In this document: piece by piece, positions 27,390 through 38,912 of the stretch
Numbering within the stretch: position 1 is the first letter of the stretch
Layout of the letters: every line of letters starts with the position of its first letter
From: Pseudomonadota bacterium
GTDB taxonomy: Bacteria; Pseudomonadota; Gammaproteobacteria; Burkholderiales; SHXO01
NCBI GenBank assembly: GCA_023430065.1
Contig: JAEZCG010000181.1
Coordinates: 1 to 42,847, forward strand
Direction: 5' to 3'
DNA length: 42,847 nucleotides
Program-made: the position numbers and the translations under genes
Notes under the pieces: generated by a model
Databases searched by the model: none
The model's input: the letters and a program-made list of their open reading frames with translations, nothing else
Told to the model about the DNA's origin: nothing

Positions 27390-28190
27390 ATGTACGCGTT
27401 CAACTATCACAAGGCCTCGAGCGTGGCCGATGCGGCCGCGAAGCTGGCGGCTAACGGCGAGGCGAAACTGCTCGCCGGGGGACAGACCCTGATCGCTGCG
27501 ATGAAGATGCGCCTGGCCGCGCCGACCGATCTCATCGACCTGCGGGGCGTCGGCGAAATGCGCGGCATTCGCATCGAGGGTGGCAAGGTGGTCGTGGGCG
27601 CCATGACCACGCACGCGGAGGTGGCCGCATCGAAGGACGTGCGGCAATCGATTCCGGCGCTCGCCGCGCTGGCCGAGGGGATCGGCGACCGCATGGTGCG
27701 CAACATGGGCACGCTGGGCGGATCGATCGCCAATGCCGACCCGGCGGCCGACTATCCGGCTGCGGTGGTCGGACTTGGCGCCACCATTGTCACCGACCGG
27801 CGCAGCATCGCCGCGGATGACTTCTTCACCGGCATGTACGAGACCGCGCTGCAGCCGGGAGAGATCGTCACCCGGGTCGCCTTCCCCATCCCGCAGAAGT
27901 GCGGCTATGCCAAGTTCGCCAACCCGGCCTCGCGCTACGCCATCGTCGGCGTGTTCGTCGCGCAGCGCGGCGGCGGCGTACGGGTGGCCGTCACCGGTGC
28001 GGGGCCGTCCGCGTTCCGTCTGCCCGAGATGGAGAAGGCGCTGGCGGCGAACTTCTCGCCCGATGCCGTGGCCACCGTGAAGGTGTCCGACACCGACCTC
28101 AACAGCGACATGCACGCCAGCGCGCAGTACCGGGCCCACCTGGTCACCGTGATGGCCAGGCGTGCGGCAGCGGCGGCTTTAGGTCGGTAA
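27390..28190 (+). CDS. Molybdenum hydroxylase FAD-binding medium subunit, set 1
   Basis: This 266-residue CoxM-type flavoprotein has the FAD-contact motifs AGGQTLI near residue 30 and [16 protein letters not shown] near 108-123, both standard for this family. It takes electrons from the small subunit and passes them to the final acceptor. GAGGAG lies shortly before the ATG. The stop codon is followed within a few bases by an inverted-repeat element; the C terminus ([10 protein letters not shown]) shows no sign of being truncated by it. Confidence 0.94.
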   Translation: MYAFNYHKASSVADAAAKLAANGEAKLLAGGQTLIAAMKMRLAAPTDLIDLRGVGEMRGIRIEGGKVVVGAMTTHAEVAASKDVRQSIPALAALAEGIGDRMVRNMGTLGGSIANADPAADYPAAVVGLGATIVTDRRSIAADDFFTGMYETALQPGEIVTRVAFPIPQKCGYAKFANPASRYAIVGVFVAQRGGGVRVAVTGAGPSAFRLPEMEKALAANFSPDAVATVKVSDTDLNSDMHASAQYRAHLVTVMARRAAAAALGR

Positions 28191-28345
28191 AGGCACTCAA
28201 CGCAACGAGCGCAGAGAGCGCAAAGAAGTGCGTAAAGGAGGGCAGCGCCAAGAACGCGCGTTGCCGCCGAGCCGTTGCGTGGTACGGCGGACACCTCGGT
28301 TTCTTTTTCCTTAGCGCTCTTTGCGGCCTTTGCGGTTAACGCTTC
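28191..28345. mobile_element. MITE-like inverted-repeat element with 9-bp periodic arms
   Basis: The left arm (28194-28227) contains the 9-bp steps CAACGCAAC, GAGCGCAGA and GAGCGCAAA. Read on the opposite strand, the right arm (28309-28340) contains CCGCAAAGG, CCGCAAAGA and GCGCTAAGG. The arms therefore face each other as imperfect terminal inverted repeats around roughly 80 unrelated bases. Small dispersed elements with such periodic CGCAAAG-type arms occur widely in bacterial genomes and have no coding capacity. Inside, CCGAG (28267) and CTCGG (28295) can pair ahead of a T-rich run at 28300-28308, which may act as a weak rightward terminator. It separates coxM1 from the MoxR gene. Confidence 0.7.
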
Positions 28346-28359
28346 TGCACCTCCTGCCG

Positions 28360-29277
28360 ATGCCTTCCAAGTCCCTCCCCGCCTCCATCGACGACACCCT
28401 TGCCTTGCTCGCCTCCGGCGGGTACGTGGCCGAGCGCAGCCTGGCAACCGCCGTGTTCCTCGGACTGCGCATGGGACGTCCGTTGTTTCTCGAAGGCGAA
28501 GCCGGTGTCGGCAAGACCGAGATCGCCAAGGTGCTCGCCGCTACGCTCGGGCGCGATCTGATCCGCCTGCAGTGCTACGAGGGTCTGGACATCGCCGCTG
28601 CGGTCTACGAGTGGAACTATCCGCGCCAGATGATCGAGATCCGCCTCGCCGAGGCCGCCGGCTCGGCCTCGCGCGAAGCACTGGCGCAGGATCTGTTTTC
28701 CGAACGCTTCCTGATCCGTCGCCCACTGTTGCAGGCGCTGCAGGGCGCACCCGGGGCCGCACCCGTGCTGCTCATCGACGAACTGGACCGCACCGACGAG
28801 CCCTTCGAAGCCTATCTGCTGGAAGTGCTGTCCGACTTCCAGGTCACCATCCCCGAGATCGGCACGCTGCGCGCTTGCGAACCGCCCATCGTGATCATCA
28901 CCTCCAATCGCACGCGCGAGATCCACGACGCGGTCAAGCGGCGCTGCCTCTACCACTGGGTCGATTATCCGAGCGCGCAGCGCGAACGCGAGATCCTCGC
29001 GCGCAAGGTTCCCGGCGCCTCGGTCCTACTGTCGCAGCAGGTGGTGGCCTTCGTGCAAAGGCTGCGCGGAATGGATCTGTTCAAGGCACCCGGTGTGGCC
29101 GAGACGCTCGACTGGTCGCGCGCGCTCATCGAACTGGACCAGGTCTCGCTCGAGCCGGGCGTGATCGACGACACCCTGGGGGCGCTCCTCAAGTACCAGG
29201 ACGACATCGCCCGCATCCGGGGGAGCGAGGCGGCGCGCATTCTCGACGAACTGCGCGCCCAGCTCGCCGCCTCCTGA
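28360..29277 (+). CDS. MoxR-family AAA+ ATPase (CoxD-like)
   Basis: This 305-residue AAA+ ATPase of the MoxR group has Walker A GEAGVGKT at residues 46-53, Walker B in VLLIDELD and sensor and arginine-finger regions (IIITSNRTREIHDAVKRRC). The family acts as a chaperone for enzyme maturation. CoxD is the member that activates the [CuSMoO2] or MoO2S site of CODH-like enzymes, and this gene sits between hydroxylase subunits and a VWA partner just as coxD does. It should serve set 1 and possibly set 2, which has no such gene. The ATG at 28360 was chosen because the upstream extension lies in the repeat element. Confidence 0.9.
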   Translation: MPSKSLPASIDDTLALLASGGYVAERSLATAVFLGLRMGRPLFLEGEAGVGKTEIAKVLAATLGRDLIRLQCYEGLDIAAAVYEWNYPRQMIEIRLAEAAGSASREALAQDLFSERFLIRRPLLQALQGAPGAAPVLLIDELDRTDEPFEAYLLEVLSDFQVTIPEIGTLRACEPPIVIITSNRTREIHDAVKRRCLYHWVDYPSAQREREILARKVPGASVLLSQQVVAFVQRLRGMDLFKAPGVAETLDWSRALIELDQVSLEPGVIDDTLGALLKYQDDIARIRGSEAARILDELRAQLAAS

Positions 29278-29290
29278 AGCGGCAGTGCGG

Positions 29291-29407
29291 ATGCGTCGCA
29301 CTGTGCTCTGCGTCATGGATGCCGACGGCGCAGGCCGCGTGCGCATCGTCCCGCTGCCTGCCAGGCGCCAGCCGTGGGACGTGCACGCCTGGTCCGACCG
29401 CGGTTGA
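29291..29407 (+). CDS. Possible small protein, 38 residues
   Basis: A short open frame fits neatly between the MoxR gene (stop 29277) and the VWA gene (start 29414), with its TGA 6 bases before the next ATG. The product is basic, with a tryptophan-containing C terminus (RRQPWDVHAWSDRG). No good Shine-Dalgarno is visible, a GTG at 29285 could add two residues and I recognise no family. It may be only a spacer. Confidence 0.25.
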   Translation: MRRTVLCVMDADGAGRVRIVPLPARRQPWDVHAWSDRG

Positions 29408-29413
29408 CCGCCC

Positions 29414-30586
29414 ATGTCCCTGTCCGATAACGTGATGCACTTCGCCCGCGTCCTGCGTGCGGCGGGACTGCCGGTGGGTCCCAATCGGGTCATGGATGCG
29501 CTCACCGCCCTGTCCATCGCGGGCCTGGAACGGCGTGAGGACTTCTACTGGACTCTGGCCAGCGTCTTCATCGACCGGCGCGAGCAGTTCGACATCTTCG
29601 ATCAGGCGTTCCACGTCTTCTGGCGCAACCGCCAGATGCTCGAGCGCGTGATGGCGCTCGATGTCGCAGCCGGCGCCACGCCAGACCGGCAGCCCGATCA
29701 GCGCATGCTCGCTGCACGCCTGGCCGAGACCCTGATGCCGAAGATCGCCGTACTGCCGGATGATCCGCACAAGCCCCCGCCGGAGTTCGAGCGCGACGCG
29801 GCCCAGACCGCGTCCGACCGCGAGCGACTGCACAAGTCCGACTTCGAGAGCATGACGCAGGCCGAACTGGCGGAAGCCAAGCGCGTGATCGCCGATCTGC
29901 GCCTGCCCATCCCGCTGGTACGCACACGACGCTCCCGACCCGATCCCCATGGGTCCCGGATCGACCTGCGCGACACGCTGCGCGCCAGCTTGCGTGGCAA
30001 CGCCGACATCATTCCGCTGCGCCGCCGCGCCTGTCGACGCAGCCATCCTCCGCTGGTCATCCTGTGCGACATCTCCGGATCGATGAGCCGCTACTCGCGC
30101 ATGTTCTTGCACTTCGTGCACGCCATCACCAACGACCGCGACCGGGTCCATACCTTTCTCTTCGGCACGCGCCTGACCAACGTCACGCGTCATCTGCGCC
30201 ACCGCGACGTGGACGTGGCACTCAGCGCCGTGGTGCAGTCGGTCCAGGATTGGTCGGGTGGCACGCGTATCGGAGCGATCCTGAAGGAGTTCAATCTGCG
30301 CTGGTCGCGCCGCGTGCTCGGGCAGAATGCCGTCGTCCTGCTCGTCAGCGACGGCCTGGATCGCGACGCCGGCCAGGACCTCACCGCGGCGATGGAACGC
30401 CTGCACAAGTCGTGCAGCGGACTGATCTGGCTCAACCCGCTGCTGCGCTCGGCGGCGTTCAAGCCGCTCGCGACCGGCGTGCGCCTCATGCTGCCGCACG
30501 TCGATGCGTTCCTGCCGGTGCACAACGTCGACAGCCTCACGGCGCTCGGGCGTGCGCTGAACGCAGCACGCGTCCCGCGCCGCTGA
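29414..30586 (+). CDS. VWA domain protein, CoxE-like
   Basis: This 390-residue protein has a helical N-terminal region and a C-terminal von Willebrand A domain with the metal-binding DxSxS motif beginning at D219 (DISGSMS). It matches CoxE, which works with the CoxD/MoxR ATPase in maturing Mo hydroxylases; the pair resembles the general MoxR-VWA chaperone pairs. The basic stretch ahead of the VWA domain (RLRRRACRRSH type) is typical of the family. It is probably in one operon with the MoxR gene, followed by the LysR gene after 227 bases. Confidence 0.9.
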   Translation: MSLSDNVMHFARVLRAAGLPVGPNRVMDALTALSIAGLERREDFYWTLASVFIDRREQFDIFDQAFHVFWRNRQMLERVMALDVAAGATPDRQPDQRMLAARLAETLMPKIAVLPDDPHKPPPEFERDAAQTASDRERLHKSDFESMTQAELAEAKRVIADLRLPIPLVRTRRSRPDPHGSRIDLRDTLRASLRGNADIIPLRRRACRRSHPPLVILCDISGSMSRYSRMFLHFVHAITNDRDRVHTFLFGTRLTNVTRHLRHRDVDVALSAVVQSVQDWSGGTRIGAILKEFNLRWSRRVLGQNAVVLLVSDGLDRDAGQDLTAAMERLHKSCSGLIWLNPLLRSAAFKPLATGVRLMLPHVDAFLPVHNVDSLTALGRALNAARVPRR

Positions 30587-30786
30587 CCGGCACGCCCCGT
30601 TACGGTTCGCGCGGCACGATATCGGTGCGCAGCGAGCGCGGATCACGTGCGCGACGCATCCCGCGTCCGGGTCCGGCAGACCGTCGATTAGTCATTGGAT
30701 TCCAAGCCTTGGCTCGCAAGGCGATGCCGGCGTCAAGCTCTGGCGGCGGCTGCGGGGGCCCTGCACGCAAATTGCGTTTGAGGTAC

Positions 30787-30805
30787 CCCTGCATTCTCTG
30801 CAGGG
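30787..30805. promoter_or_regulatory. Perfect hairpin over the LysR ribosome binding site
   Basis: CCCTGCA and TGCAGGG form a perfect 7-bp stem around the 5-base loop TTCTC. The downstream arm includes the AGGG that would serve as Shine-Dalgarno for the ATG at 30814. An mRNA fold would hide it, or the DNA palindrome could be an operator for autoregulation. A second short palindrome, CCAAG-C-CTTGG (30702-30712), lies upstream. Confidence 0.5.
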
Positions 30806-30813
30806 ACACACCC

Positions 30814-31764
30814 ATGAGCATGAATTTCTCCAGCGTCGATATGCGCGTACTGCGCTCGTTCGTCTGCGTGGCCGAAACCGGCAGCATCACCGAAACCGCG
30901 CGCCGCCTGGGCCGCACGCAACCGGCCATCACCCTGCAGATGAAGCGGCTGGAGGATCTCACCGGCAAGACGCTGTTCAAGCAGGACAGCCGCAAGCCGG
31001 TGCTCACCGACGAAGGCGGGATGGTCCTGTCCTACGCCAAGTCGATCCTGCGCCTGCACGACGAACTGCTCGCGCGCATGTCCTCGCCCGAGATCGAAGG
31101 CCACGTCGTGCTCGGCACGCCCGACCTCTACGCGGCCTACCTGCTGCCGGCCGTGCTGGCGTTGTTCCGCAAGTCGTTTCCGCGCATCCAGGTGGAGCTG
31201 TGCTGCTCCCTGTCGACGCCGCTGGTCAATCTCGTGCAGCGCCGGGAGATCGACATTGCGCTGGTCACCCGCATGCCCGGATTCACCGGCGGACAGGTCG
31301 TGCGGCAGGAGCCGCTGATCTGGGTGATGGGCGAAGGTCACGACGTCCACCTGGCAGAGCCGGTTCCGCTCGCCCTGCTGCCGCCGGGCAACATCTACCG
31401 GGATCACGCAATCGAAGGACTGGAGCGCGCCGGGCGCAAGTGGCGCATCGCCTGCGTGAGCGAGAGCATGGGCGGTCTTCAGGCCGCCGTGTTCGCCGGA
31501 ATGGCCGTAAGTGTCCTGTGCAGGAGTGCCCTGGTCCCCGGCATGCGCCAGCTCGGGGTGCAGGACTACTTTCCCCCGCTGCCGCCGGTCGAGCTGCTGC
31601 TCTACCGTGCCGCCGGCCAGAGTACGCCCGCGGCCATGGCACTGCATGACTACCTCGCACTGCATCTCGGCGGCCACAACGTCATTCCGATCGGCGAATC
31701 CACCAGTGCCAAGTCGGGCAGGACGCAAGCCAGCGGATCAGGCCAGCGACGGCCAGCGGCCTGA
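30814..31764 (+). CDS. LysR-family transcriptional regulator
   Basis: The 316-residue regulator has an N-terminal winged helix-turn-helix (recognition region about residues 24-43) and a LysR effector domain (LGTPDLYAAYLLPAVLALFRKSFP and on). It is the only regulator in the window and lies between the two catabolic operons, so it probably controls one or both, most likely in response to a pathway compound. The C terminus has a low-complexity serine/glycine/arginine tail that overlaps the end of the convergent amidase gene by 27 bases. An ATG at 30820 is an alternative start. Confidence 0.9.
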   Translation: MSMNFSSVDMRVLRSFVCVAETGSITETARRLGRTQPAITLQMKRLEDLTGKTLFKQDSRKPVLTDEGGMVLSYAKSILRLHDELLARMSSPEIEGHVVLGTPDLYAAYLLPAVLALFRKSFPRIQVELCCSLSTPLVNLVQRREIDIALVTRMPGFTGGQVVRQEPLIWVMGEGHDVHLAEPVPLALLPPGNIYRDHAIEGLERAGRKWRIACVSESMGGLQAAVFAGMAVSVLCRSALVPGMRQLGVQDYFPPLPPVELLLYRAAGQSTPAAMALHDYLALHLGGHNVIPIGESTSAKSGRTQASGSGQRRPAA

Positions 31765-33195
31765 AACGTCGCTCGCCGCCTCGAAGGCAGCCGCCACGCG
31801 CAGGATCACGTCTTCATCCAGCCACGGCGCCACGATCTGCAATCCGACCGGCAGGCCGGCGGCGTCGAAACCGCAGTTGATGGTGAGGGCCGGCAGGCCG
31901 GCCAGGTTCATCGGCCAGGAGAACGGCGACCAGCCGAGATGGCGATCGACCTCGCGTCCGTCGATTTCGTCGACCCCGATTTCACCGGCGGCGAATGCGG
32001 TCGTGGCGACCGTGGGAGTCACCAGCACCTGAACACGGTCGAACAGTCGGACGAAGGCCGCCCGCAGCGCGGCACGGCGGTGCGTGGCATCGACGTACTC
32101 GATGCCCGAGTAGTGGCGGCCGTGCTCGACCACGGCCCGATACTCGGCTTCGGAGCAGGCCATCGACGCCGCATCGCGCTCGAGTGCTGCGGCAGCCTGC
32201 TCGACGTAGGCGATGGGCCTGAGCGTATGCTCGAGCACGGCAGGGTCGATGTCGGGTGCGTCCGGCACCACCTGGGCGCCCAGTCGCTGCAACAGCGAGA
32301 CCGCAGCAGCGAAGGCGCTGCGCACCTCGGGCGCGACTGCCGCGTAGCCCAGATCGGCACTGCAGGCGATGCGCAGGCCGGCCAGCGAGCCGGGGCGCGT
32401 GTCGAACCTGCGCCCGGGCAGAGGCAGGCTGGCGGCGTCGCGCCGATCGTATCCGGCCAGCACCTCGAGCAGCAGCGCGAGATCGCCGACGGTGCGCGCA
32501 ATCGGTCCGGTATGTGCCAGCGACGCCCAGGACGGGGGCGTGAAGCCCGGCGCGCGCGGCACCAGACCGAAGGTGGGCTTGATGCCCACCACTCCGCAAA
32601 AGGATGCCGGGACGCGGATCGAACCAACGCCGTCGGTACCGACCGCGAGCGGACCGCAGCCGGCGGCGACGGCTGCGGCGGCACCGCCGCTGGATCCGCC
32701 GCTGGTGCGCGCCGGATTCCAGGGGTTGCGGGTGACACCCGAAACCGGACTGTCGGCGGTGAGTTTGTAGCCCGCCTCACAGGTCGTCGTCTTGCACGTG
32801 ATGATCGCGCCTGCCTCGCGCAGCCGGGTAACCACGGCGGCATCGGCTGCGGGCACGAAGCCTCGGTGCGCCGGACTTCCGCCCAGGGCCGGAACGCCGG
32901 CGACATAGACCAGGTCCTTCACCGTCACCGGCACGCCTTCCAGTGCGCGCGCACGACCGCACCCGGCCCATGCCTTCGTTGCCAGCTCGGCTTGCGCGCG
33001 TGCCGCATCGAACATGGGCGTGACCATCACACGGCAATGTCGATCAGCGCGCTCCAGCGCGGCGATCACCTCTTCGATCACCTGCGTGGGCGTGAACCTG
33101 CCCGAGCGGTAACCCTCGAGCAGCGACGAGGCCGACATGCGGGCGAGTCCGCCCGAGGCGCCGGCATGCTGCGCAGCTTCGGTGGCAGCAGCCAT
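31738..33195 (-). CDS. Amidase (amidase signature family)
   Basis: This 485-residue enzyme has the amidase-signature triad: K93 (VTVKDL), cis-Ser S168 (GGSSGG) and nucleophile S192 (GSIRVPA), with spacings of 75 and 24 normal for the family. It hydrolyses a carboxamide to the acid and ammonia, or it could be a related Glu-tRNA amidotransferase-like or hydantoinase-like member; the operon favours a catabolic role. The start overlaps the medium subunit stop as TGATG, which suggests translational coupling. This is the last gene of the set 2 operon. Confidence 0.92.
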   Translation of the reverse strand: MAAATEAAQHAGASGGLARMSASSLLEGYRSGRFTPTQVIEEVIAALERADRHCRVMVTPMFDAARAQAELATKAWAGCGRARALEGVPVTVKDLVYVAGVPALGGSPAHRGFVPAADAAVVTRLREAGAIITCKTTTCEAGYKLTADSPVSGVTRNPWNPARTSGGSSGGAAAAVAAGCGPLAVGTDGVGSIRVPASFCGVVGIKPTFGLVPRAPGFTPPSWASLAHTGPIARTVGDLALLLEVLAGYDRRDAASLPLPGRRFDTRPGSLAGLRIACSADLGYAAVAPEVRSAFAAAVSLLQRLGAQVVPDAPDIDPAVLEHTLRPIAYVEQAAAALERDAASMACSEAEYRAVVEHGRHYSGIEYVDATHRRAALRAAFVRLFDRVQVLVTPTVATTAFAAGEIGVDEIDGREVDRHLGWSPFSWPMNLAGLPALTINCGFDAAGLPVGLQIVAPWLDEDVILRVAAAFEAASDVSGRWPSLA

Positions 33196-34010
33196 CAGCG
33201 CGCGCTTCCCCCGGCCGCCAGGATCTTCTCCACGGCACGCCGCGTCAGCACCCCGATCAGGTGCGCGCGAAACTCCGCATCCCCGTGCATGTCGGTGTTG
33301 AGATCGACAGCCGGATACCGCACGCCGCTCAGCGCCTCCGGTGAGAACTTCTCTTCGAGTGCCGCTTCGAGCGCGGACGCGCGGAACACGCACGCAGCCG
33401 CACCGGTTACCGCGACGCGCACGCCCTTGGCAGTACGAGCCACGAAGACACCGACCAGCGCATAGCGCGAAGCCGGGCTACGGAACTTCTCGTAGGCGGC
33501 GGCTGCTGGCACGGGGAACTCGACCTGCGTGATCAGTTCCCCGGGCGCCAGCGCGGTCTCGAACATGCCGCGGAAATAGTCGCTCGCGGGAATCGACCGG
33601 CGGTCCGTGACCACGCGGGCTTCGAGCGCGAGCACGGCCGCCGGGTAGTCGGCCGATGGATCGCTGGCGGCAAGTGAACCGCCGATCGTGCCGCGGTTGC
33701 GCACCTGCGGATCGCCGATCCCGCCGGCCAGCGCGGCCAGGGCGGGAATGGCCGCCGACACCAGCGGCGAGGCTGCCACCTCGGCGTGCGGTGTCATCGC
33801 GCCGATGCTCAAACCACCCTGACCCGATTGCACCCCACGCATCCCCGACACGCCCCGCAGATCGATCAGCGCCGGGGGTTCCGACAGGCGCAGCTTCATC
33901 GACGGGATGAGGGTCATGCCCCCGGCCAACGGCCGTGCGTCGGGCACGGCTGCCATCAGGGAGGCGGCTTCCGCGACGCTGCGCGGACGATGGAACTCGA
34001 ACTCTGTCAT
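33195..34010 (-). CDS. Molybdenum hydroxylase FAD-binding medium subunit, set 2
   Basis: The 271-residue CoxM-type flavoprotein has AGGMTLIPSMK near residue 30 and RGTIGGSLAASDPSADYP in the middle as FAD-binding motifs. It carries electrons from the small subunit. Its end overlaps the amidase start by one base (TGATG) and it begins 28 bases after the large subunit, so set 2 has the gene order small-large-medium-amidase. That differs from the medium-small-large order usual for coxMSL. It is clearly related to the set 1 medium subunit. Confidence 0.94.
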   Translation of the reverse strand: MTEFEFHRPRSVAEAASLMAAVPDARPLAGGMTLIPSMKLRLSEPPALIDLRGVSGMRGVQSGQGGLSIGAMTPHAEVAASPLVSAAIPALAALAGGIGDPQVRNRGTIGGSLAASDPSADYPAAVLALEARVVTDRRSIPASDYFRGMFETALAPGELITQVEFPVPAAAAYEKFRSPASRYALVGVFVARTAKGVRVAVTGAAACVFRASALEAALEEKFSPEALSGVRYPAVDLNTDMHGDAEFRAHLIGVLTRRAVEKILAAGGSAR

Positions 34011-34038
34011 GCGATGCGCTCCGGCTCTGGGTAGGAAA

Positions 34039-36426
<2,388 letters not shown>

Positions 36427-36431
36427 CGTCT

Positions 36432-36911
36432 TCAACTCCCTGTCGAGTCCGTATTCATCGCGGCGGCGCCAGCCAGCACCGCGGCGACGATGTTCTGGTA
36501 GCCGGTGCAGCGGCAGTAGTTGCCCTCCAGCCAGCGACGCGCCTTCTCCGCCGTGGGCTGCGCCTCCCTCCGGGCGAAGTCCACGGCGCTCATGACCATG
36601 CCCGGCGTACAGAAGCCGCACTGCAGTCCGTGCTTGTCGTGGAATGCCTGCTGCATCGGGTGCAGGGTCGCGCCATGGGCGAGCCCCTCGATGCTGGTCA
36701 CCGCAGCGCCCTCCAGGGTCATCGCCAGAACAGTGCAGCTCTTCACCGAAGCGCCGTCGACGTGGACCACGCAGGCACCGCACTGGCTGGTGTCGCAGCC
36801 GACGTGGGTGCCGGTCAGTCCGAGGCGCTCGCGCAGCAACTCGGACAGCAGCTCGCTCGGCGGCACGTCGACGGAGACGGGCTTGCCGTTCAGTGTGAAG
36901 TTCAGTTGCAT
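36432..36911 (-). CDS. Molybdenum hydroxylase [2Fe-2S] small subunit, set 2
   Basis: The 159-residue ferredoxin subunit has [2Fe-2S] ligands C39, C44, C47, C59 and C98, C101, C133, C135. It couples the large and medium subunits of set 2. It begins 23 bases after the ABC ATPase gene, so import and oxidation are encoded on one transcript. A short polar tail (MNTDSTGS) extends beyond the usual end. Confidence 0.94.
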   Translation of the reverse strand: MQLNFTLNGKPVSVDVPPSELLSELLRERLGLTGTHVGCDTSQCGACVVHVDGASVKSCTVLAMTLEGAAVTSIEGLAHGATLHPMQQAFHDKHGLQCGFCTPGMVMSAVDFARREAQPTAEKARRWLEGNYCRCTGYQNIVAAVLAGAAAMNTDSTGS

Positions 36912-36934
36912 GGGGATTCCTCCGAAACAAAAAG

Positions 36935-38032
36935 CTAGGCGAGCAGCAGGGAGCGATCGGCCGACCAGGTAGCTACCACTGTCTCGCCCGGATTGAAGGG
37001 ATTGGCGAAGAACTCGCGCTCGGCGACGAAAGCCACGAACTCCTTCTCGCCGCGCGCTTCGAGCATCACCTTGACGAAGGCGCCCTGATACTCGATCGCT
37101 TGGATCCGGCTGTTCAGGAGGTTGATGCCGTCACCGGAGGCGACCGCGCCGGGACGGTGCAGATGGATGTCGTCGCGGCGAACCGCCACGTCGATCTGCT
37201 CGCCCGTCTTCGGGGTGCGGCCCAGCGCGAGCGGCACGACGATCGGTTCGGCGTCGAGGGCGTGCACCACCAGACTGGCGCCATTGACGTGCGCGACCTT
37301 GCCGCTCATCACGTTCTGCCCGCCCAGGAACTCCGCGACGTAGCGGTCCTTCGGCTGGTCGTAGACTTCCCGTGCCGGACCCGCCTGCTTGATCCGGCCG
37401 CGCTCCATCACCACCACCATGTCGGCGAGCGCGATCGCCTCCATCTGCGTGTGCGTCACGTGAATGAAGGTGATGCCCAGTTCGCGCTGCATGCGGCGCA
37501 GCTCGGTGCGCATCTGGATGCGCAACTGCTCGTCGAGCGCCGAGAGCGGCTCGTCGAGCAGCAGCACGCGCGGTTCGGTGATGGCGGCGCGGGCGAGGGC
37601 CACGCGCTGCTGCTGTCCGCCGGACAGTTCGCCAGGCAGCCGGTCGGCAAACTCGGTCAGCCGCACCTTCTCGAGCATCTGGTCCGCGGCCCTGCCGCGC
37701 TGCGCCCGTCCCAGGCCACGCACGCGCAGGGGAAAGGCGACGTTGTCGCGCACCGAAAGATGGGGAAACAGCGCGTAGGACTGGAACATCATGGCCGTGC
37801 GTCGCTGCACCGGCGGTTGCCCGACCACGTTGTCGCCCCCAATCAGGATCTCTCCGCCGGTCGGATCCTCGTGGCCGGCGATCATGCGCAGGATGGTGGT
37901 CTTGCCGCAGCCCGAAGGGCCGAGGAAGCAGCAGTAGGCGCCGTCGTCGATCTCGAGATTGACGCCGTCGACCGCGGTGACGCCGCCGAAGCGCTTGTAG
38001 ACCCCGGCGAGTTCAATGTGCCCTTGTGCCAT
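36935..38032 (-). CDS. ABC transporter ATP-binding protein, PotA-like
   Basis: This 365-residue ATPase has Walker [10 protein letters not shown] (38-46), the Q-loop at Q84, signature LSGGQ (136-140), Walker B LLLDEP (157-162) and a C-terminal TOBE-type domain, as in spermidine/putrescine and related importers. It powers the two permeases encoded just upstream. Here the substrate is more likely linked to the Mo-hydroxylase genes that follow, since those genes share its operon. The gap to the preceding permease is 13 bases. Confidence 0.94.
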   Translation of the reverse strand: MAQGHIELAGVYKRFGGVTAVDGVNLEIDDGAYCCFLGPSGCGKTTILRMIAGHEDPTGGEILIGGDNVVGQPPVQRRTAMMFQSYALFPHLSVRDNVAFPLRVRGLGRAQRGRAADQMLEKVRLTEFADRLPGELSGGQQQRVALARAAITEPRVLLLDEPLSALDEQLRIQMRTELRRMQRELGITFIHVTHTQMEAIALADMVVVMERGRIKQAGPAREVYDQPKDRYVAEFLGGQNVMSGKVAHVNGASLVVHALDAEPIVVPLALGRTPKTGEQIDVAVRRDDIHLHRPGAVASGDGINLLNSRIQAIEYQGAFVKVMLEARGEKEFVAFVAEREFFANPFNPGETVVATWSADRSLLLA

Positions 38033-38045
38033 GGCGATACGTACT

Positions 38046-38912
38046 CTAGTTGGAAGCGATGCGTGCTGCGCGACGCTTCTGTATCCAGGCGATGCTGCCG
38101 AGGCACAGCCCGATGATCAGGAACGACGCGATGGTGGTGACGGTGCCCAGCGCGTACAACGATGGCGAGGTAACGTTGAGTGTCATGCTCCAGATTTCCA
38201 AGGGCAGCGTGTTGAGCGAACCGGACGTCTGCAGTGTCCGCGCGAACTCGTCGTAGGAGAGCGTGAAGCCGAACAACGCGACCGCCACCAGGCCTGGCGC
38301 GAGGATCGGGATGACGATCATGCGGATGATCTGCCAGCGCGATGCACCCAGATCGCGACCGGCCTCCTCCCAGGTGCGATCGAAGCGCGACATGACCGCG
38401 AACATGACCAGCACCCCAAAAGGCAGCGTCCAGCTCAGGTGCGCGCCGAGCGCCGAGGTGTACCAGCTGGGCATGATGCCGAGGTACTGGAACAGCAGGC
38501 CGATGCCGATTCCAAGCACCAGCCCGGGCGCGACCAGGGAGCCGATCATCAGGTAGAACACCGTGCCGTCGCCTCTGAAGCGCTGGCGGAATGCGAGTCC
38601 GGCCAGGAAGGAGAACACCACCGTGAGCACTGTGACCAGGACGGCGAGCGAGATCGAACGCTGGAAGCTGCCCTTGACGTCGCCGGTCCGAACCTGCGTG
38701 AACAAGTCGATGAACCAGTGCGTGGACAGACCTTTCATCGGAAACACCAGGCCGCCCCGTATGTCCTGCAGCGAGAGTACGTAGATGCACAGCATCGGAC
38801 CGTAGAGGGCCAGCACGTAGGCGGCGAACAGGCCGGACAGCAACCAGAAGGTCCAGGGACGGCGGCGCTCGGTGCCATCGACGCGTGGACGCCGGGCCTT
38901 GGCACGGTTCAT
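38046..38912 (-). CDS. ABC transporter permease, PotC-like
   Basis: The 288-residue permease has about six hydrophobic segments and the EAA loop EEAGRDLGASRWQIIRMIVIP, which contacts the ATPase. It starts with a basic N terminus (NRAKARRPRVDGTERRRPW). The start overlaps the stop of the upstream permease as ATGA, so translation is coupled. It pairs with the next permease to form the channel of a PotABCD-like importer. Confidence 0.92.
   Translation of the reverse strand: MNRAKARRPRVDGTERRRPWTFWLLSGLFAAYVLALYGPMLCIYVLSLQDIRGGLVFPMKGLSTHWFIDLFTQVRTGDVKGSFQRSISLAVLVTVLTVVFSFLAGLAFRQRFRGDGTVFYLMIGSLVAPGLVLGIGIGLLFQYLGIMPSWYTSALGAHLSWTLPFGVLVMFAVMSRFDRTWEEAGRDLGASRWQIIRMIVIPILAPGLVAVALFGFTLSYDEFARTLQTSGSLNTLPLEIWSMTLNVTSPSLYALGTVTTIASFLIIGLCLGSIAWIQKRRAARIASN

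Noticed and set aside
28191..28345. Insertion sequence
   Set aside because: The element is about 150 bp with no transposase reading frame and no clear target-site duplication.
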